From the NCBI GenBank assembly GCA_018267925.1, contig JAFDXO010000083.1, forward strand, positions 62,001-126,000: DNA of 64,000 bases, read 5' to 3'. Below the pieces are notes generated by a model that saw nothing but the letters and a program-made list of their open reading frames with translations, was not told the origin of the DNA and made no database searches. Both the position numbers and the translations under genes were made by a program. The DNA comes from Bacteroidota bacterium (GTDB lineage: Bacteria > Bacteroidota > Bacteroidia > Chitinophagales > Chitinophagaceae). This document shows positions 1 through 11,700 of this stretch, one piece after another (position 1 is the first letter of the stretch; each line of letters begins with the position of its first letter).

Positions 1-384
1 GCGTTCACTTTCTGAAAAATAGTGTTGTGCAATGTCCAAATCTATATTGCGAACCTGCTCTACATCAATTCCGATTTCTTGATGAGAAACAGCACACACA
101 ACCCAATGCCCCGAATGTGAAATATTGAACTTGATATTTTTATGGTTTTCCAAATAGGGTTTTCCGAATGTTGTTTCGGCAATGAGGAAGGGTTTTGTGT
201 TTAATGGATATTCATTTTGCAATACAAAGTCACACAATAATCTTGAAAACAAGGCTCGTAGTGAATCTTCGTAGTTTCGGAACGAACAAATTTTATCTTT
301 TTGTTGGGTTGTAAGCAGTTTTATGACACGATCAAAATCTTCTTTTGATACACCGATGGAAATATTGACTGCGTATATTTTCAA
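1..384 (-). CDS. Sfp-type 4'-phosphopantetheinyl transferase, N-terminal 128 residues (runs off left edge)
   Basis: This enzyme moves the phosphopantetheine arm of CoA onto the serine of carrier domains, switching apo-carriers to holo form. Reading the minus strand gives family motifs in the right order: GKPYL (about 74-78), FNISHSG (86-92), GIDVE (105-109, magnesium-binding acid) and FSESE (123-127). The C-terminal half lies outside the window. The frame has an in-frame stop two codons upstream and no ATG, so TTG at 384 is the likely start. It begins 30 bases after the stop of the C-A-MT-T-TE synthetase on the same strand, so it is probably its dedicated activator and co-transcribed. Family assignment is firm; specificity for the neighbouring carriers is inferred from position. 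Confidence 0.88.
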   Translation of the reverse strand, partial: MKIYAVNISIGVSKEDFDRVIKLLTTQQKDKICSFRNYEDSLRALFSRLLCDFVLQNEYPLNTKPFLIAETTFGKPYLENHKNIKFNISHSGHWVVCAVSHQEIGIDVEQVRNIDLDIAQHYFSESER

Positions 385-414
385 ACTTCAATTCAGTCTT
401 TTAGACAATCAATG

Positions 415-3400
415 TTACTTATTCACATTGAGAGAATTGAGCACTTCTTGAATTTTTTTTGCAAGTGCTTCATTATTTGGTTCATAAAGCATCGTAGTGT
501 GGTCGCCGGGTACCCAATATGTTTCTACCCCCTGTTTGGCAAAATAGTCCCAACCTAAAGTGGTTGGATTTTTCACATAATACATTCGTTTTTGAACGGC
601 AAATAGCGTAACACGTAAGTTGGCAATAGGCAATTGATAATTATCAAGTGCATCACTATACTTTCGGTAAATATCCGCTTCGTAAGTCGTCAAAACTTCA
701 ATGGGCACATTTCCATCTTTCGAAAAACGTTCTTTCCATTTCTGCTGCCAGACAGACTTTTGGTATTTCCATGACTCCGCGGGGTTGGCAAGAAAAGATT
801 TGGCAAGAAACCAAGCTTTGTTCAATTCGTGTGTAATTCTCTTTGAAATACTTCCTTGAAAATTATTACCGGCAAAGGTGTCGAGAATGCCAACAAAAGC
901 TACTTCTTTATTCATTAGCTCCAACTGGCGAGCTATTTCAAAAGCCAAAAACCCTCCGAGCGAATAGCCGGCAATAGCATAGGGTCCACTGGGGAATGCT
1001 TTGATAATATCAGCTACATAATGCTCGACCATTTTTTCAATGGAATCCGGTATTTGTATTTCATGATTGATTCCCAAAGCCTGAAGTCCATAGACAGGCT
1101 GATTATCATCCATAAATTCGCCAAAGGGCTTAAACAAAAGTGCATTCAATCCGGCTCCGTGCACATAAAAGATAGGAATGTTGGTGCCTGTGGTTTTAAT
1201 GGGCATTAGGACATCCCATTCAGCTGCATTATATTCCTTGTGAAGCTGTTTAGCTAATTGCTCAACTGTTGGGTGTTCAAACAGAGTTGCGATTGTTAAA
1301 CGCTTACCTGTTTTCTTCTCTAAAGCCACCATCACTTTCACGGCTAACAAGGAGTGTCCGCCAAGTTCAAAAAAATCATCATTGGGTCCAAAATCACTAT
1401 TGTCTAACACCTCAGCCCATAAATCGAACACTATTTTTTCATCCGGTGTAAAGGGTCGTTTAGAGTTAATCACACTACGCCTTGCAGGTGGCTGTGGCAA
1501 AGACTTCCGATCAATTTTCCCATTTGGAGTAAGGGGTAATTCTTTTAAGGCAACAAAATCTTCAACCATCATAAAAGCAGGAAGATTCTTACGCAAATCT
1601 TCTTTCCATTTTTCTGTTAAATCGGCATCTAAATAGATTTCGTTTTTAGATAGCGGGTTCCTAGCGAAATTAGCAGGATCGGTCAACATGTTTAGATTGT
1701 AAAAAGGAGGAACGGCAAATAATTCATCCTGCTTATGAAACCAAACATCAAAAAGTCCGTCTGTACCATCTGTTGTCCATCGGACATGCGTTTTGTATCC
1801 CTGTTTTATTCCTATATCCCAAAACTCATCGGGATGATGCCCGCCTGAGGTTTCCATGACTAAAGATCGAAAGTCAGCAATTGGCAAACCATCTGAAGCA
1901 TTAGCTAAAAGCGTTTGTAAACGCAGGTCGCTTATAGTTCGTTGGTTGGGAATGTTTTTTACTTCAATTACAGAATTGGATTGGTCAGTAAGGAATGGTA
2001 TTAGATTTTCAATATGATCTATATCAGACCAATTCAATGTTTTAGAAGGTTTTAGCGTAGCTGTTGGTTTGTTTACAAACAGCCAAATATCATAGTGGTA
2101 TTTGGTTGTTTCATTCGTTAAAGAACCTCGCCGTAATTGAATATCTACGGCTGAAATGGAAGGAATCAGGTTAGGCAAAAGGTAGAAAAAGGGAGGATCA
2201 ATAACCAATTCATCTTCTATTCTAACACGATTTGCAACTACCTCTTTAAATGCTTTTACGGTAGAGGTAGCGTTTTTCAAGTAATCCATCGCATGGTACA
2301 TTTCCAGCGAGTTTTTCCCTTGCACATCTCCTATATAAATGCAACCGCCATTTTCCATAGCTTGAACGCTTTGGCGAATTACTTTTAATAAATAGTTGGC
2401 ATTGGGAAAATATTGAATAACGCTATTCAGCAAAACCAAATCTACCTTTCTTCCCTTCAGCACAGAAAAGTCGTCAGCAGTAGCTACATAAGCAGAAGTG
2501 TTGTTCCAATTTCCAAATTCGCGAACTAACTTTTCGTTGATGTTATCAATTGCCGGTTTTGCATAGTCCGTGGCAATATAGGATTCGACATGTGGGGCAA
2601 CTTCATACATAATTTGTCCGGCACCACTTCCGATTTCATAAACATGTTTGGCACCGATTTCTTTGATGCGATCTACTGAAACTTTTAACCATTCTTTATG
2701 TTGAGAAGAAAGGTTGTCGCTGTGGGATAATTTTTCAAGCAAATTGCTATCTAAGTCGCCCTTTTCTTCAGCTCCTATTTCATAGATGGTATCCCAGCGA
2801 TCTTTCCAGCTTTGTCCGTCATCTGGTTGTTGATTTAAGGTAACATAGGCAACTAATCGTTTATCTCCGGGTTTGTCTTCCCTTGCTACTACCAGTGCTT
2901 GTTTGACGTTTTCTATTTGTAAAATTTGAGATTCAATTTCACCCGGTTCAATACGATGTCCACGAATTTTTATTTGATGGTCAATTCTACCTAAGCAATA
3001 GATAGTGCCATCTTCCATAATTTTGCCAAGATCACCCGTTTTGTATAGTTTTCTATCAGGTATATTGGAAAATCTATCCGTAACAAATTTTTCTTCTGTT
3101 GTTTCCGGCCGATTGTGGTATCCTGCTGCAACTCCGTCTCCGCCAATATATATTTCACCGGTTTGTTTTTCACCAACTGGATTACCCTCTTCATCCATCA
3201 CATAGACTTGTGTGTTGTTGATGGGTTTTCCGATACTAATGGATTCGTTGCTATTAGATATTTTACTGACTGTTGACCAAATTGTCGTTTCAGTCGGGCC
3301 ATACATGTTCCAAAGAGAGTTACATAATGGCAATAATTTTTGTGCTAATTCAACCGTTAATGCTTCGCCGCCACACAGAGCTTTTAAAAGTAGTTTTTCT

Positions 3401-5580
3401 TTCCATCCTGAAAACAACAACATTTGCCAGGTTGAGGGGGTTGCCTGCATGAGGGTAGCTTCTTCTTGGATGATTAACTCTTTCAGCAACCGACCATCCT
3501 TTACTGTTTCTGCATTGGCTATTATCAACGTAGCACCGGCTATTAAGGGTAAATAAAGTTCTAACCCGGAAATGTCGAACGAAACTGAAGTTACAGACAA
3601 TAGCACATCTCTGTCATCAATTCCAGGTTCGTCTTTCATACTGGATAAAAAGTTTACCAGATTATGCTGTGTGATTTTTACCCCTTTTGGCAATCCGGTT
3701 GATCCTGATGTATAAAGCATATAAGCCAGGTCGCTTCCGGTAGTGTTAAATAGCGCAAGCGGTATAGCACTTTCCGTCTGCCTTAATACATCATCTACTA
3801 CAATTGGTTGTAGCTGGGTAGAAGAAAGAAGTTTAGTTTTTTGAGAAGAAAGAAGAAGATGGCAACCGGAATCCTCCAGCATAAAGTTTATTCTTTCTTT
3901 TGGATATTCTGGATCAAGAGCCAGATAGGCTGCTCCTGTTTTCCAAATAGCCAAAAGACTGATGAGCATATTGAGTGAACGCTCCATACACACCGCTACC
4001 AATTTGCCTTTTTTGATATTTTTTTCAATCAAAAAATGAGCGAGTTTTTCTGCAGCTTGATTCAGTTGTGCATAAGTCAGGCTTTGGTTTTCAAACTTAA
4101 CGGCAACTTTATTTTCATTCTTAAGAACAGTTTGAACAAATAATTTATTAAAAGTCAGGTCTTCAGAAATAGCTGAAATTTTTCCCTGACTGTCCTTTAT
4201 TTTATCTGTTGATTTTTGGCAGATTTCTGAAATAGTGAAAGCTGGGTTTGAAATAATTCTGTCTAAGATGGTTTCAAACTGACTTCCAAAACCCTGAATA
4301 GTTGACTCTTGAAAAAGATCTGTGTTATAGGACCATTCAAAAACCATTCCTTCTTTAGATCCTGTAACGTTTAAGTATAATTCAAAGTTTTCAAAAGCTC
4401 GTGGATTGCTGATAAGTGTATGTTTTAATCCATCAAATTGCACTTCACTATCCATACCTGCATCTACGTTAAAAACAACAGGCACTAAGGCTACCCTTGA
4501 TGGATCGCGGTGGACATACAGTTTTTTAATAAGCTCTCCGAAGGTTATCCGTTGATGGTCATAAGCATCCAGAATCTCTATTTTTCTTTGTTGAAGATAT
4601 TCGGTGAAAGACTTGAGGGGATTTATTTGTGTACGAATCGGCAGCAAGTTTACGCAATGTCCCACTACATCATTCATGCCCGAAGCAGCCTGACCTGATG
4701 ACGGCAACCCAACGACCAAATCTTTTTGATGCGTTTGTTGATATAAAAAAAGTTCGAAAGAGGCTAATAGTGTGGTAACTAAGCTGGTGCCATATTCAGC
4801 ACCTATATTTTTGAGCTGTTCTGTTTTTTCATTTGTAAAAGGGCGATCTATACGATTGCCTTTATATGATCTTGGTGCTTTCCTTGGCTTGTCGGTTGGC
4901 ATATCCAATAGAGGAACAGAATCTTTATATAGATTGAGCCAAAAAGACTGCATTTTATTGTGCTCATCTGAAAGACGAAAAGCTTCTTGCGCTTCAGCAT
5001 ATTCACTGATTTGTGTAGGTGGCGAAAGCGGATTAGGGATTTTTTTTAAAGCTGCATTATAGAGTTGGGCAAGATCTTCCAACAAAACACCAATTGACCA
5101 GCCATCTCCAATGAGGTGATGAATTAATAGAGTCAGGTAATATTCGTTCGATGCTGTTTTATGAAGATAAAAGCGAAATAACAACCCTTCTTTTAAATTT
5201 AGAAGGGTATTGGCTACTGAATTTAAAAATGTGGTAAAGGTCTTTTTACGATCCGCTTCAGGTAATGTTGTAAGGTCATGTTCTTCTAAGTTGAAATCAA
5301 TATTCTTATAGATAATAAGCGATTCACCATTAGGGCTAATGGTTGTGCGGAGGGCTTCATGTCGCTGAAAAAGTAATTGTAACGCTTGTTTCAATTCGGG
5401 AAGATGAAGATCTCCAACCAACTTTAAAGATACAGACTCATTGTAGGCACGATTGGCATCATCACCTCCAATCATGCAAGAGAGAAATATCTCCTTTTGA
5501 GGTTCTGTAACTAAAGCAAGCTTTTCAAATTCTTCACCTGTTGAAAAAGGATCGAAATCTATTGGAATTAATTGATTCAT
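415..5580 (-). CDS. Non-ribosomal peptide synthetase module C-A-MT-T-TE
   Basis: Terminal module of the hybrid line. Domains over about 1721 residues: condensation with HHLIGDG near 153; adenylation with YTSGSTGLPKG near 620, FDISGLEL, YGPTETT, YKTGD and the A10 motif NGKIDRK; a methyltransferase inserted late in the A domain with VYEIGSGAGQ near 978; carrier GGHSLL near 1405; type I thioesterase with GYSLGG near 1536, an Asp in ILDTF and a His in PGDHTT. Every core catalytic motif appears intact. The binding-pocket residues (D, I, L, Q, L, G, M, I, W by manual alignment) resemble the known glycine code, and the inserted domain resembles NRPS N-methyltransferases, so sarcosine is the inferred unit. 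ATG at 5580 was preferred over TTG at 5604. It follows the A-PKS-aminotransferase gene after a 147-base gap. Confidence 0.95.
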   Translation of the reverse strand: MNQLIPIDFDPFSTGEEFEKLALVTEPQKEIFLSCMIGGDDANRAYNESVSLKLVGDLHLPELKQALQLLFQRHEALRTTISPNGESLIIYKNIDFNLEEHDLTTLPEADRKKTFTTFLNSVANTLLNLKEGLLFRFYLHKTASNEYYLTLLIHHLIGDGWSIGVLLEDLAQLYNAALKKIPNPLSPPTQISEYAEAQEAFRLSDEHNKMQSFWLNLYKDSVPLLDMPTDKPRKAPRSYKGNRIDRPFTNEKTEQLKNIGAEYGTSLVTTLLASFELFLYQQTHQKDLVVGLPSSGQAASGMNDVVGHCVNLLPIRTQINPLKSFTEYLQQRKIEILDAYDHQRITFGELIKKLYVHRDPSRVALVPVVFNVDAGMDSEVQFDGLKHTLISNPRAFENFELYLNVTGSKEGMVFEWSYNTDLFQESTIQGFGSQFETILDRIISNPAFTISEICQKSTDKIKDSQGKISAISEDLTFNKLFVQTVLKNENKVAVKFENQSLTYAQLNQAAEKLAHFLIEKNIKKGKLVAVCMERSLNMLISLLAIWKTGAAYLALDPEYPKERINFMLEDSGCHLLLSSQKTKLLSSTQLQPIVVDDVLRQTESAIPLALFNTTGSDLAYMLYTSGSTGLPKGVKITQHNLVNFLSSMKDEPGIDDRDVLLSVTSVSFDISGLELYLPLIAGATLIIANAETVKDGRLLKELIIQEEATLMQATPSTWQMLLFSGWKEKLLLKALCGGEALTVELAQKLLPLCNSLWNMYGPTETTIWSTVSKISNSNESISIGKPINNTQVYVMDEEGNPVGEKQTGEIYIGGDGVAAGYHNRPETTEEKFVTDRFSNIPDRKLYKTGDLGKIMEDGTIYCLGRIDHQIKIRGHRIEPGEIESQILQIENVKQALVVAREDKPGDKRLVAYVTLNQQPDDGQSWKDRWDTIYEIGAEEKGDLDSNLLEKLSHSDNLSSQHKEWLKVSVDRIKEIGAKHVYEIGSGAGQIMYEVAPHVESYIATDYAKPAIDNINEKLVREFGNWNNTSAYVATADDFSVLKGRKVDLVLLNSVIQYFPNANYLLKVIRQSVQAMENGGCIYIGDVQGKNSLEMYHAMDYLKNATSTVKAFKEVVANRVRIEDELVIDPPFFYLLPNLIPSISAVDIQLRRGSLTNETTKYHYDIWLFVNKPTATLKPSKTLNWSDIDHIENLIPFLTDQSNSVIEVKNIPNQRTISDLRLQTLLANASDGLPIADFRSLVMETSGGHHPDEFWDIGIKQGYKTHVRWTTDGTDGLFDVWFHKQDELFAVPPFYNLNMLTDPANFARNPLSKNEIYLDADLTEKWKEDLRKNLPAFMMVEDFVALKELPLTPNGKIDRKSLPQPPARRSVINSKRPFTPDEKIVFDLWAEVLDNSDFGPNDDFFELGGHSLLAVKVMVALEKKTGKRLTIATLFEHPTVEQLAKQLHKEYNAAEWDVLMPIKTTGTNIPIFYVHGAGLNALLFKPFGEFMDDNQPVYGLQALGINHEIQIPDSIEKMVEHYVADIIKAFPSGPYAIAGYSLGGFLAFEIARQLELMNKEVAFVGILDTFAGNNFQGSISKRITHELNKAWFLAKSFLANPAESWKYQKSVWQQKWKERFSKDGNVPIEVLTTYEADIYRKYSDALDNYQLPIANLRVTLFAVQKRMYYVKNPTTLGWDYFAKQGVETYWVPGDHTTMLYEPNNEALAKKIQEVLNSLNVNK

Positions 5581-5637
5581 GGCGTACGCATCAAAAATAA
5601 TCAAACCATTACAACATAGGGATTAAAATTTGATTAT

Positions 5638-5645
5638 CAAATGTA
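5638..5645 (-). promoter_or_regulatory. Candidate -7 box for the C-A-MT-T-TE gene
   Basis: The minus strand reads TACATTTG, a perfect match to the Bacteroidota TAnnTTTG consensus, 57 bases before the ATG at 5580. The -33 element is weak (TTT at a spacing of 21). It lies just downstream of an intrinsic terminator, so it could restart transcription for the second synthetase gene. Confidence 0.45.
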
Positions 5646-5685
5646 TTATGCTTCAGGGTTTCTATTAAACCGGGCGAAAATTTGC

Positions 5686-5718
5686 AAAAAAAAGAGGCAG
5701 AAATTGATATGCTGCCTC
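5686..5718 (-). terminator. Intrinsic terminator between the two synthetase genes
   Basis: On the minus strand a perfect 7-bp stem GAGGCAG/CTGCCTC with an 11-base loop is followed by eight consecutive T. It begins 10 bases after the stop of the 2121-residue synthetase and precedes the next gene of the same pathway, so it should cut or reduce read-through within the apparent operon. Confidence 0.75.
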
Positions 5719-5727
5719 ATTTGTTTT

Positions 5728-8700
5728 TTAGCTTGAAATCTGAATATATTTTCCAGGTCGCTTATCGTCCGGAATAAACCAAGCCGGATTGCCGTCTCGA
5801 TCGCGTCCTAATCTCGCATTCTTCATAGGTGGACGATTGACAGAAGGTGTTTGAATATTTTCGGGATGCTTATAATCAGGCATGATACCTGCGGTTTTTA
5901 GCTCTACAACAGATGCCTCAAAACATTTGATAATTTGTTGCAAGTCTTCGTCCGAATGAGCCGTTGTTAGAAAGCAAGGAAACCCTTCCAACATGTGAAT
6001 ACCCTTTAAACGCATAATTGCAAAGAATAGTTCAGAGTAGGCAAACTCTTGTTTAAGTTGAACACGCCATAAGGAACCAAACTGAGCAATATATAGTGGT
6101 GCGTGGTGTTTTCGGCAAATTGTATTTAATGCCTCCGCAAGATAAGACCCGTTTTCATTTAATTTTTCTTGCAAAGCAGGTCCTTGTGTTTTAAAATACT
6201 CAAGCGTTGCTTTAGCGGCAGCTAAGGTTAACGGATGCCTAACAAATGTTCCGGCAAAATAAGTTACACCTACTTCTGGCATAGAATCATCTCCAAATTG
6301 CCACCAACCTCCATCAAGCGCATCCATAAATTGTTTTTTACCTGCAATAACGCCTAATGACATTCCACCACCCACTACTTTTCCATAAGTAGCTATGTCT
6401 GCTTTGATACCAAACATGGCTTGTACACCACCCGGATGAAACCGGAAACCGGAAATAATTTCATCAAAAATGAGTACAGAATTTGATTTCTCTGTTATTT
6501 TTCGCAATTTTTTCAAAAAAGAAATGGGATGAAAATCGCACCGCCTACTCTGTACAGGTTCTACTAATACTGCGGCAATTTCCTCTCCTCGTTCTTCTAT
6601 AATGCGAAGAGACTCTTCAGTTCCATATTCTATATAAAGCATGTTTTGTACGGCATCGGGTAAGATTCCCGATGCTGCCGGATAGGTTTTTAGTTTGGCA
6701 TTGCTTCGAGCAATAGCTTCATCGTTAATGCCATGGTAAGATCCTGTAAATGCTACTACAAGTGAACGTCCGGTAATGGTTCGTGCTATTCGTAATGCGC
6801 CAAGAACGGCTTCTGACCCGGTATTGCAAAGAGCTGCCCGATCAAAATTGGTAAACGAACAAATCATTTCACATACTTCACCAGCCAATTCATGCTGAGG
6901 TCCAATCTCGTAACCACGATCTAACTGTTGATGTAATGCGGTTTTGATAAACTCGGGTTGATAGCCCAGCATGGTGGAACCAAACCCGTTAAGTGCATCA
7001 ATGTATTCATTACCATCAATGTCCCAAAGCCTACTTCCTTTAGATTGTTTTACGACAATAGAGTAAACGAGTTCCTTAGTTGCCGGTCTAAAACCTGATA
7101 CCACACGAGGATCAGCCATCTTGGCACGATGAGTTTGCGTATAGTTTTTACTGGACTTCGTTTTCTCGTTATATTGATGAACGAACGCTGCAAGAAAAGC
7201 TTGTTGCTTTGTATTTAACACTGCCGATGTCTTTTCTATACGAGCTATGGCACCAAATGGTTTTTTGATTTCAGCTTGTTCTTCTGTTGTCAGCTCTGAA
7301 ATAATTGTGCTTTTAGCTGTATGTTCTTTAGAATAATGACCGGATTGATTTTGTTTCAGATAGTCCGATAATAAGTGTATGGAGTTAATGGATTCGTTCA
7401 GCTGACGGAAAGAGATGGATACGGCAAATTTCTTTTTCAGCAGTAAGGCAACTTGAGTAAGAGATAATGAATCTAACCCTAGTTGGATAAATGACTTATC
7501 TACCGAAGCTTCTCCAAAATCAATGCCGGACGCATTTTCAAGGATTTCTTTTATTGTGTCTAAAAGTTTGTCTTTCGATGGATCTGTTGAAGTTTCTCCT
7601 GATGTTACAGCTTCTGCTTCTTGTAGTTTTACAGATGTCGAGTGGCGAGGAATTGCTTCTACCCAAAATTCTTGTTTATCAAAAGCATACGTTGGCAGAT
7701 TGTGCAATACTGTGTGAGTTCGGTTTGAATAAAAGGTATTCCAATCAATTGTAAACCCATGAATCCAAAGTTGACCTAATGAAAATAAAATAGCTTTTTG
7801 AGATGGCATAGTTGCTTCTTCTCTTTCCAAAGAGGCTAAAGAAATGACACTTGCATTTCCGGCTTGTTGCCTGATCAGTACAGAAACAGATTTACCTGCT
7901 CCCACTTCTAAGAAATTGTTGTTTCCGGCATCTATCATAGTTTGCACAGCCTTGCCAAACAAAACCGGTTTCCGTAGGTGAGCAGCCCAATACTTAGGGT
8001 CAGTGGCTTCTTCATTTGTCATCCATTTTCCGGTAACTGAAGACGCAATAGGTTTGGAAGGTGTGTGTAATGTTATGGATCGAACAATTTCCTCAAACTT
8101 AGACACAATAGGCTCCATCATGTGCGAATGAAAAGCATGGCTTGTAGAAAGAAGGCGACTTGGGATTTCTTTTTTGTTCAAGATTTGAGCTAAGGCTGCA
8201 ATATGTTCTTCTCGTCCGGAAACCACACACAACTTTGAACTGTTGATAGCAGCCAGGCTGATATTTTCATTGAGATAAGGCTGCAATTCTATTTCTGAAA
8301 GGCGGACGGACAACATTGAACCTTTTGGAAGAGCATACATCAACTTACCACGAACAGCAATTAGCTTGAGTGCATCTTCTAAGGAAAATACGCCGGCTAA
8401 GCAAGCCGCAACAAACTCTCCGATACTGTGTCCAATAAACGCATTAGGTTGAATGCCCCAACTCATCCATAATTTAGCCAATGAATAGCTGATTACAAAC
8501 AAAGCCGGCTGACTATATCTGGTTTCATTTATTCGGCTTTTGGTTGACTCACTTTCAGTTGTTGGAAATAAAATTTCCAAAAGGTCTTCATCTAAATATG
8601 GGCGTAAGATTTGAGCGCTATGATCAATACTGTTTCGGAAAAATTGGTTGGATTCATACAAAGATCGGCACATGTTTACATATTGATCTCCTTGTCCGGG

Positions 8701-11700
8701 AAATGCAAACACTATTTGATCTGACTTTGTAGTTATTTTTTGAGTATTGTTTAAGGCAATGATTCCACTCTTTATTTGTTGTTGAAAATTCTCCGAATTA
8801 TCTGCAACCGTAAAACAGCGTGTGTCAAATGCACTACGATGGGTTTGAAGTGTATAGGCAACGTTTGATAGCGTGCCATTAACCTGATAGTCCAAGTAAT
8901 TACTTAGTAGTTGTCCATACTTTTCAAGGCTTTTTGTTGTTTTTGCCGACCAACATACCAATTCAGGTGATTGAGCAGACGAAATTGCATAATGGTCCTG
9001 AGCTACTTCTCCTTCTTCTAAAATAATGTGTGCATTGGTGCCACCCACACCAAAAGAGCTAACTCCTGCAATTCTTTTCCCATCAGCCTTCCATTCTTTT
9101 AATAGAGTATTTACATAGAAAGGACTGTTAGAAAAATCAATTAGTGGATTAGGTTTAGAAAAGTTGATAGACGGGAGCATTTTTTGATGATACAAACTCA
9201 ATGCGGTCTTGATCATGCTGGCCACACCGGAAGCAATAGTAAGGTGTCCGAAATTTCCTTTCACGGATCCAATACCACAATATTGTTTTTGGTCTGTATT
9301 TCCAAATGCAAGCTTTAGTCCTTCAATTTCAATGGGGTCGCCAAGAGGTGTAGCTGTGCCATGTGTTTCAATATAGGAGATTGAATCGGGCTTAACGCCG
9401 GCATCATTAATAGCCATACGAATGGCAGCAGCTTGTCCTTGTGCATTGGGAGCCATAAAACTTCCTTTTCCACCACCATCGTTGCTAATACCAACACCTT
9501 TAATTACTGCGTAAATAACATCGCCGTCTTTAATGGCTTGTGCTTTGCTTTTTAATAAAATAACGCCACCACCATCACTGAATGTAGTTCCTGTTGCGCA
9601 GGCATCAAATGGTCTGCAATGCCCGTCTTTGCTGAACATGGCACCTTCTTCATATAAATGCCCTGACTGAATTGGTACATTAATAGAAACGCCTCCCGCT
9701 AATGCCATTGTGCATTGCCCTGATCGAATGCTTTGCACTGCTTGAGCTATTGCTACTAATGACGTAGAGCAAGCACTTTGTACATTTACTGCGGGTCCTT
9801 TCAAATCAAGCGTAAAAGAAGTGCGTGTAGCAACATAATCTTTATCATTTACAAAAGTGGTACGCAAGGATCCTGTTTGCTCAAGCAATTCAGGATGCGA
9901 CATAACGTTGTTTATAAAGTAAGTGTTGGAATTTACACCTGCAAACACTCCAATAACTTCATGAATATTTTCTTTAGCGTAACCGCTTTGTTCTAAGGCT
10001 TCCCAAGCAATTTCCAGAAACAATCTTTGCTGAGGATCCATAACTTTTGCTACACTTGGTGAAATACCAAAGAACGCTGCATCAAAAGCTTTTACATTGT
10101 TCAATATGCCGCGTGCCCGAACATAGTCTTTACTATTTTTTACAGCATCCGGAACGATTGCATCAATTTCATTTTCATTAAAAAATGTAACAGATTCTTT
10201 TCCCGATGTAAGTAGTTCCCAATAAGTGTCAATAGACTCGGCACCAGGAAGACGAGCGGCCATGCCTATGATAGCTACATCGTTTTCCTGTTTGCTTTTG
10301 GCGGCTTGATGAATGGCTGTTTCAGAAACTTTTCCATCCAAAAAATTAGCTAAATCTTTTAGTTTAGGAAATTGATACAGCTTGACAACGGGTAATTTTT
10401 TTTCTGTCTTTTTGTTGAATAAATCCACAAATTTTAAAGAGAGAAGAGAGCTGCCGCCTAATTCAAAGAAATTATCTTCAGAACCTGCTCTATCTACTCC
10501 GAGTATATCCTTCCAAAGTGTAGAAATCAATTTCTCAGTTTCTGTAGAAGGAGGTACAAAGGCATTTTTCAATAGGGAATCTGCCACCGGATTGGGTAGT
10601 GCTTTTTTATCTACTTTGCCGTTTGCCAAAAAAGGGAATACGGATAAGTGCATCAATAAACGTGGCACCATATAGTCCGGTAAATGTGCTTCTAAAAATG
10701 ACAAAATAGCTGACTTATTAAAGCCATCAGAACAGATTACATAGCCTACTAATCGCTTATCACCATTTCTTCCTTCTTTCACCTGCACCACGCATTGGCT
10801 CACGCCCGGAGCACGTTGTAAAGTGCTTTCAATTTCTCCCAATTCAATTCTGTACCCGCGAATTTTTACTTGGTCATCTACCCTACCAATAAACTCAATA
10901 TTTCCATCTTCTAATCTTCTAACAATATCTCCGGTCTTATACATTTTTGCATCAGAATTGGGAGAAAATATATCTTGTAAAAAACGCTCTTTTGTTAAAT
11001 CAGGTCTGTTTAAATAGCCTATTCCTACACAATTGCCGGCAATATATAATTCACCTTCACAAACGCCTTCCAATCGTTCATTCTTTTCATTTAGGATATA
11101 TATCTGAGCATCGGTAAAGGGGGTGCCAATGGGAATAGTTTTTCCATAAGTGCGTTTTTCGTCAATCACATGAAGTAATTGAGCAACAGTGGTTTCAGTT
11201 GGTCCATATAAATTCACTAAAAGGCAAGTGCGAGAAGCTGAAGGAATAATATCTCGAATAGCATCAGTATAAAGAGCTTCTCCGGCAAACATCAATATCT
11301 TGCGTGGCATTAAATGAACGCCATTTAATGAAAGTGATTTCCAATGAGAGGGAACAATTTTGATACAATCAATTCGGTGTTCTGAAAAATACTGATGAAT
11401 AAAGGCTACATCGTTATAGTCTTCTTTAGTGAAAACGTGTAAGGTGCTGCCATTTGTTAGTGAACCAAATAAATGAGTGATTACAAAATCTGCAGCAAAA
11501 GTTGCTCCAAGAGCATAATTCGCACATTCACCATAAGGGATTCGACGATATAAGCCATTCAAATAATCACATACAGAACTATGTCGTATTAAGGCTCCTT
11601 TTGGCACACCGGTTGAGCCGGAAGTATAGATGGCATAGGCAATATTTTGTCCCGTTACCTCCATTTGGGGAGCTTCGTCGGAGTATGCGGAAAGATTTGC

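Noticed and set aside
7491..7754. ORFs on the plus strand inside the synthetase genes
   Set aside because: They are antisense shadows of well-supported domains; their translations have no family features.
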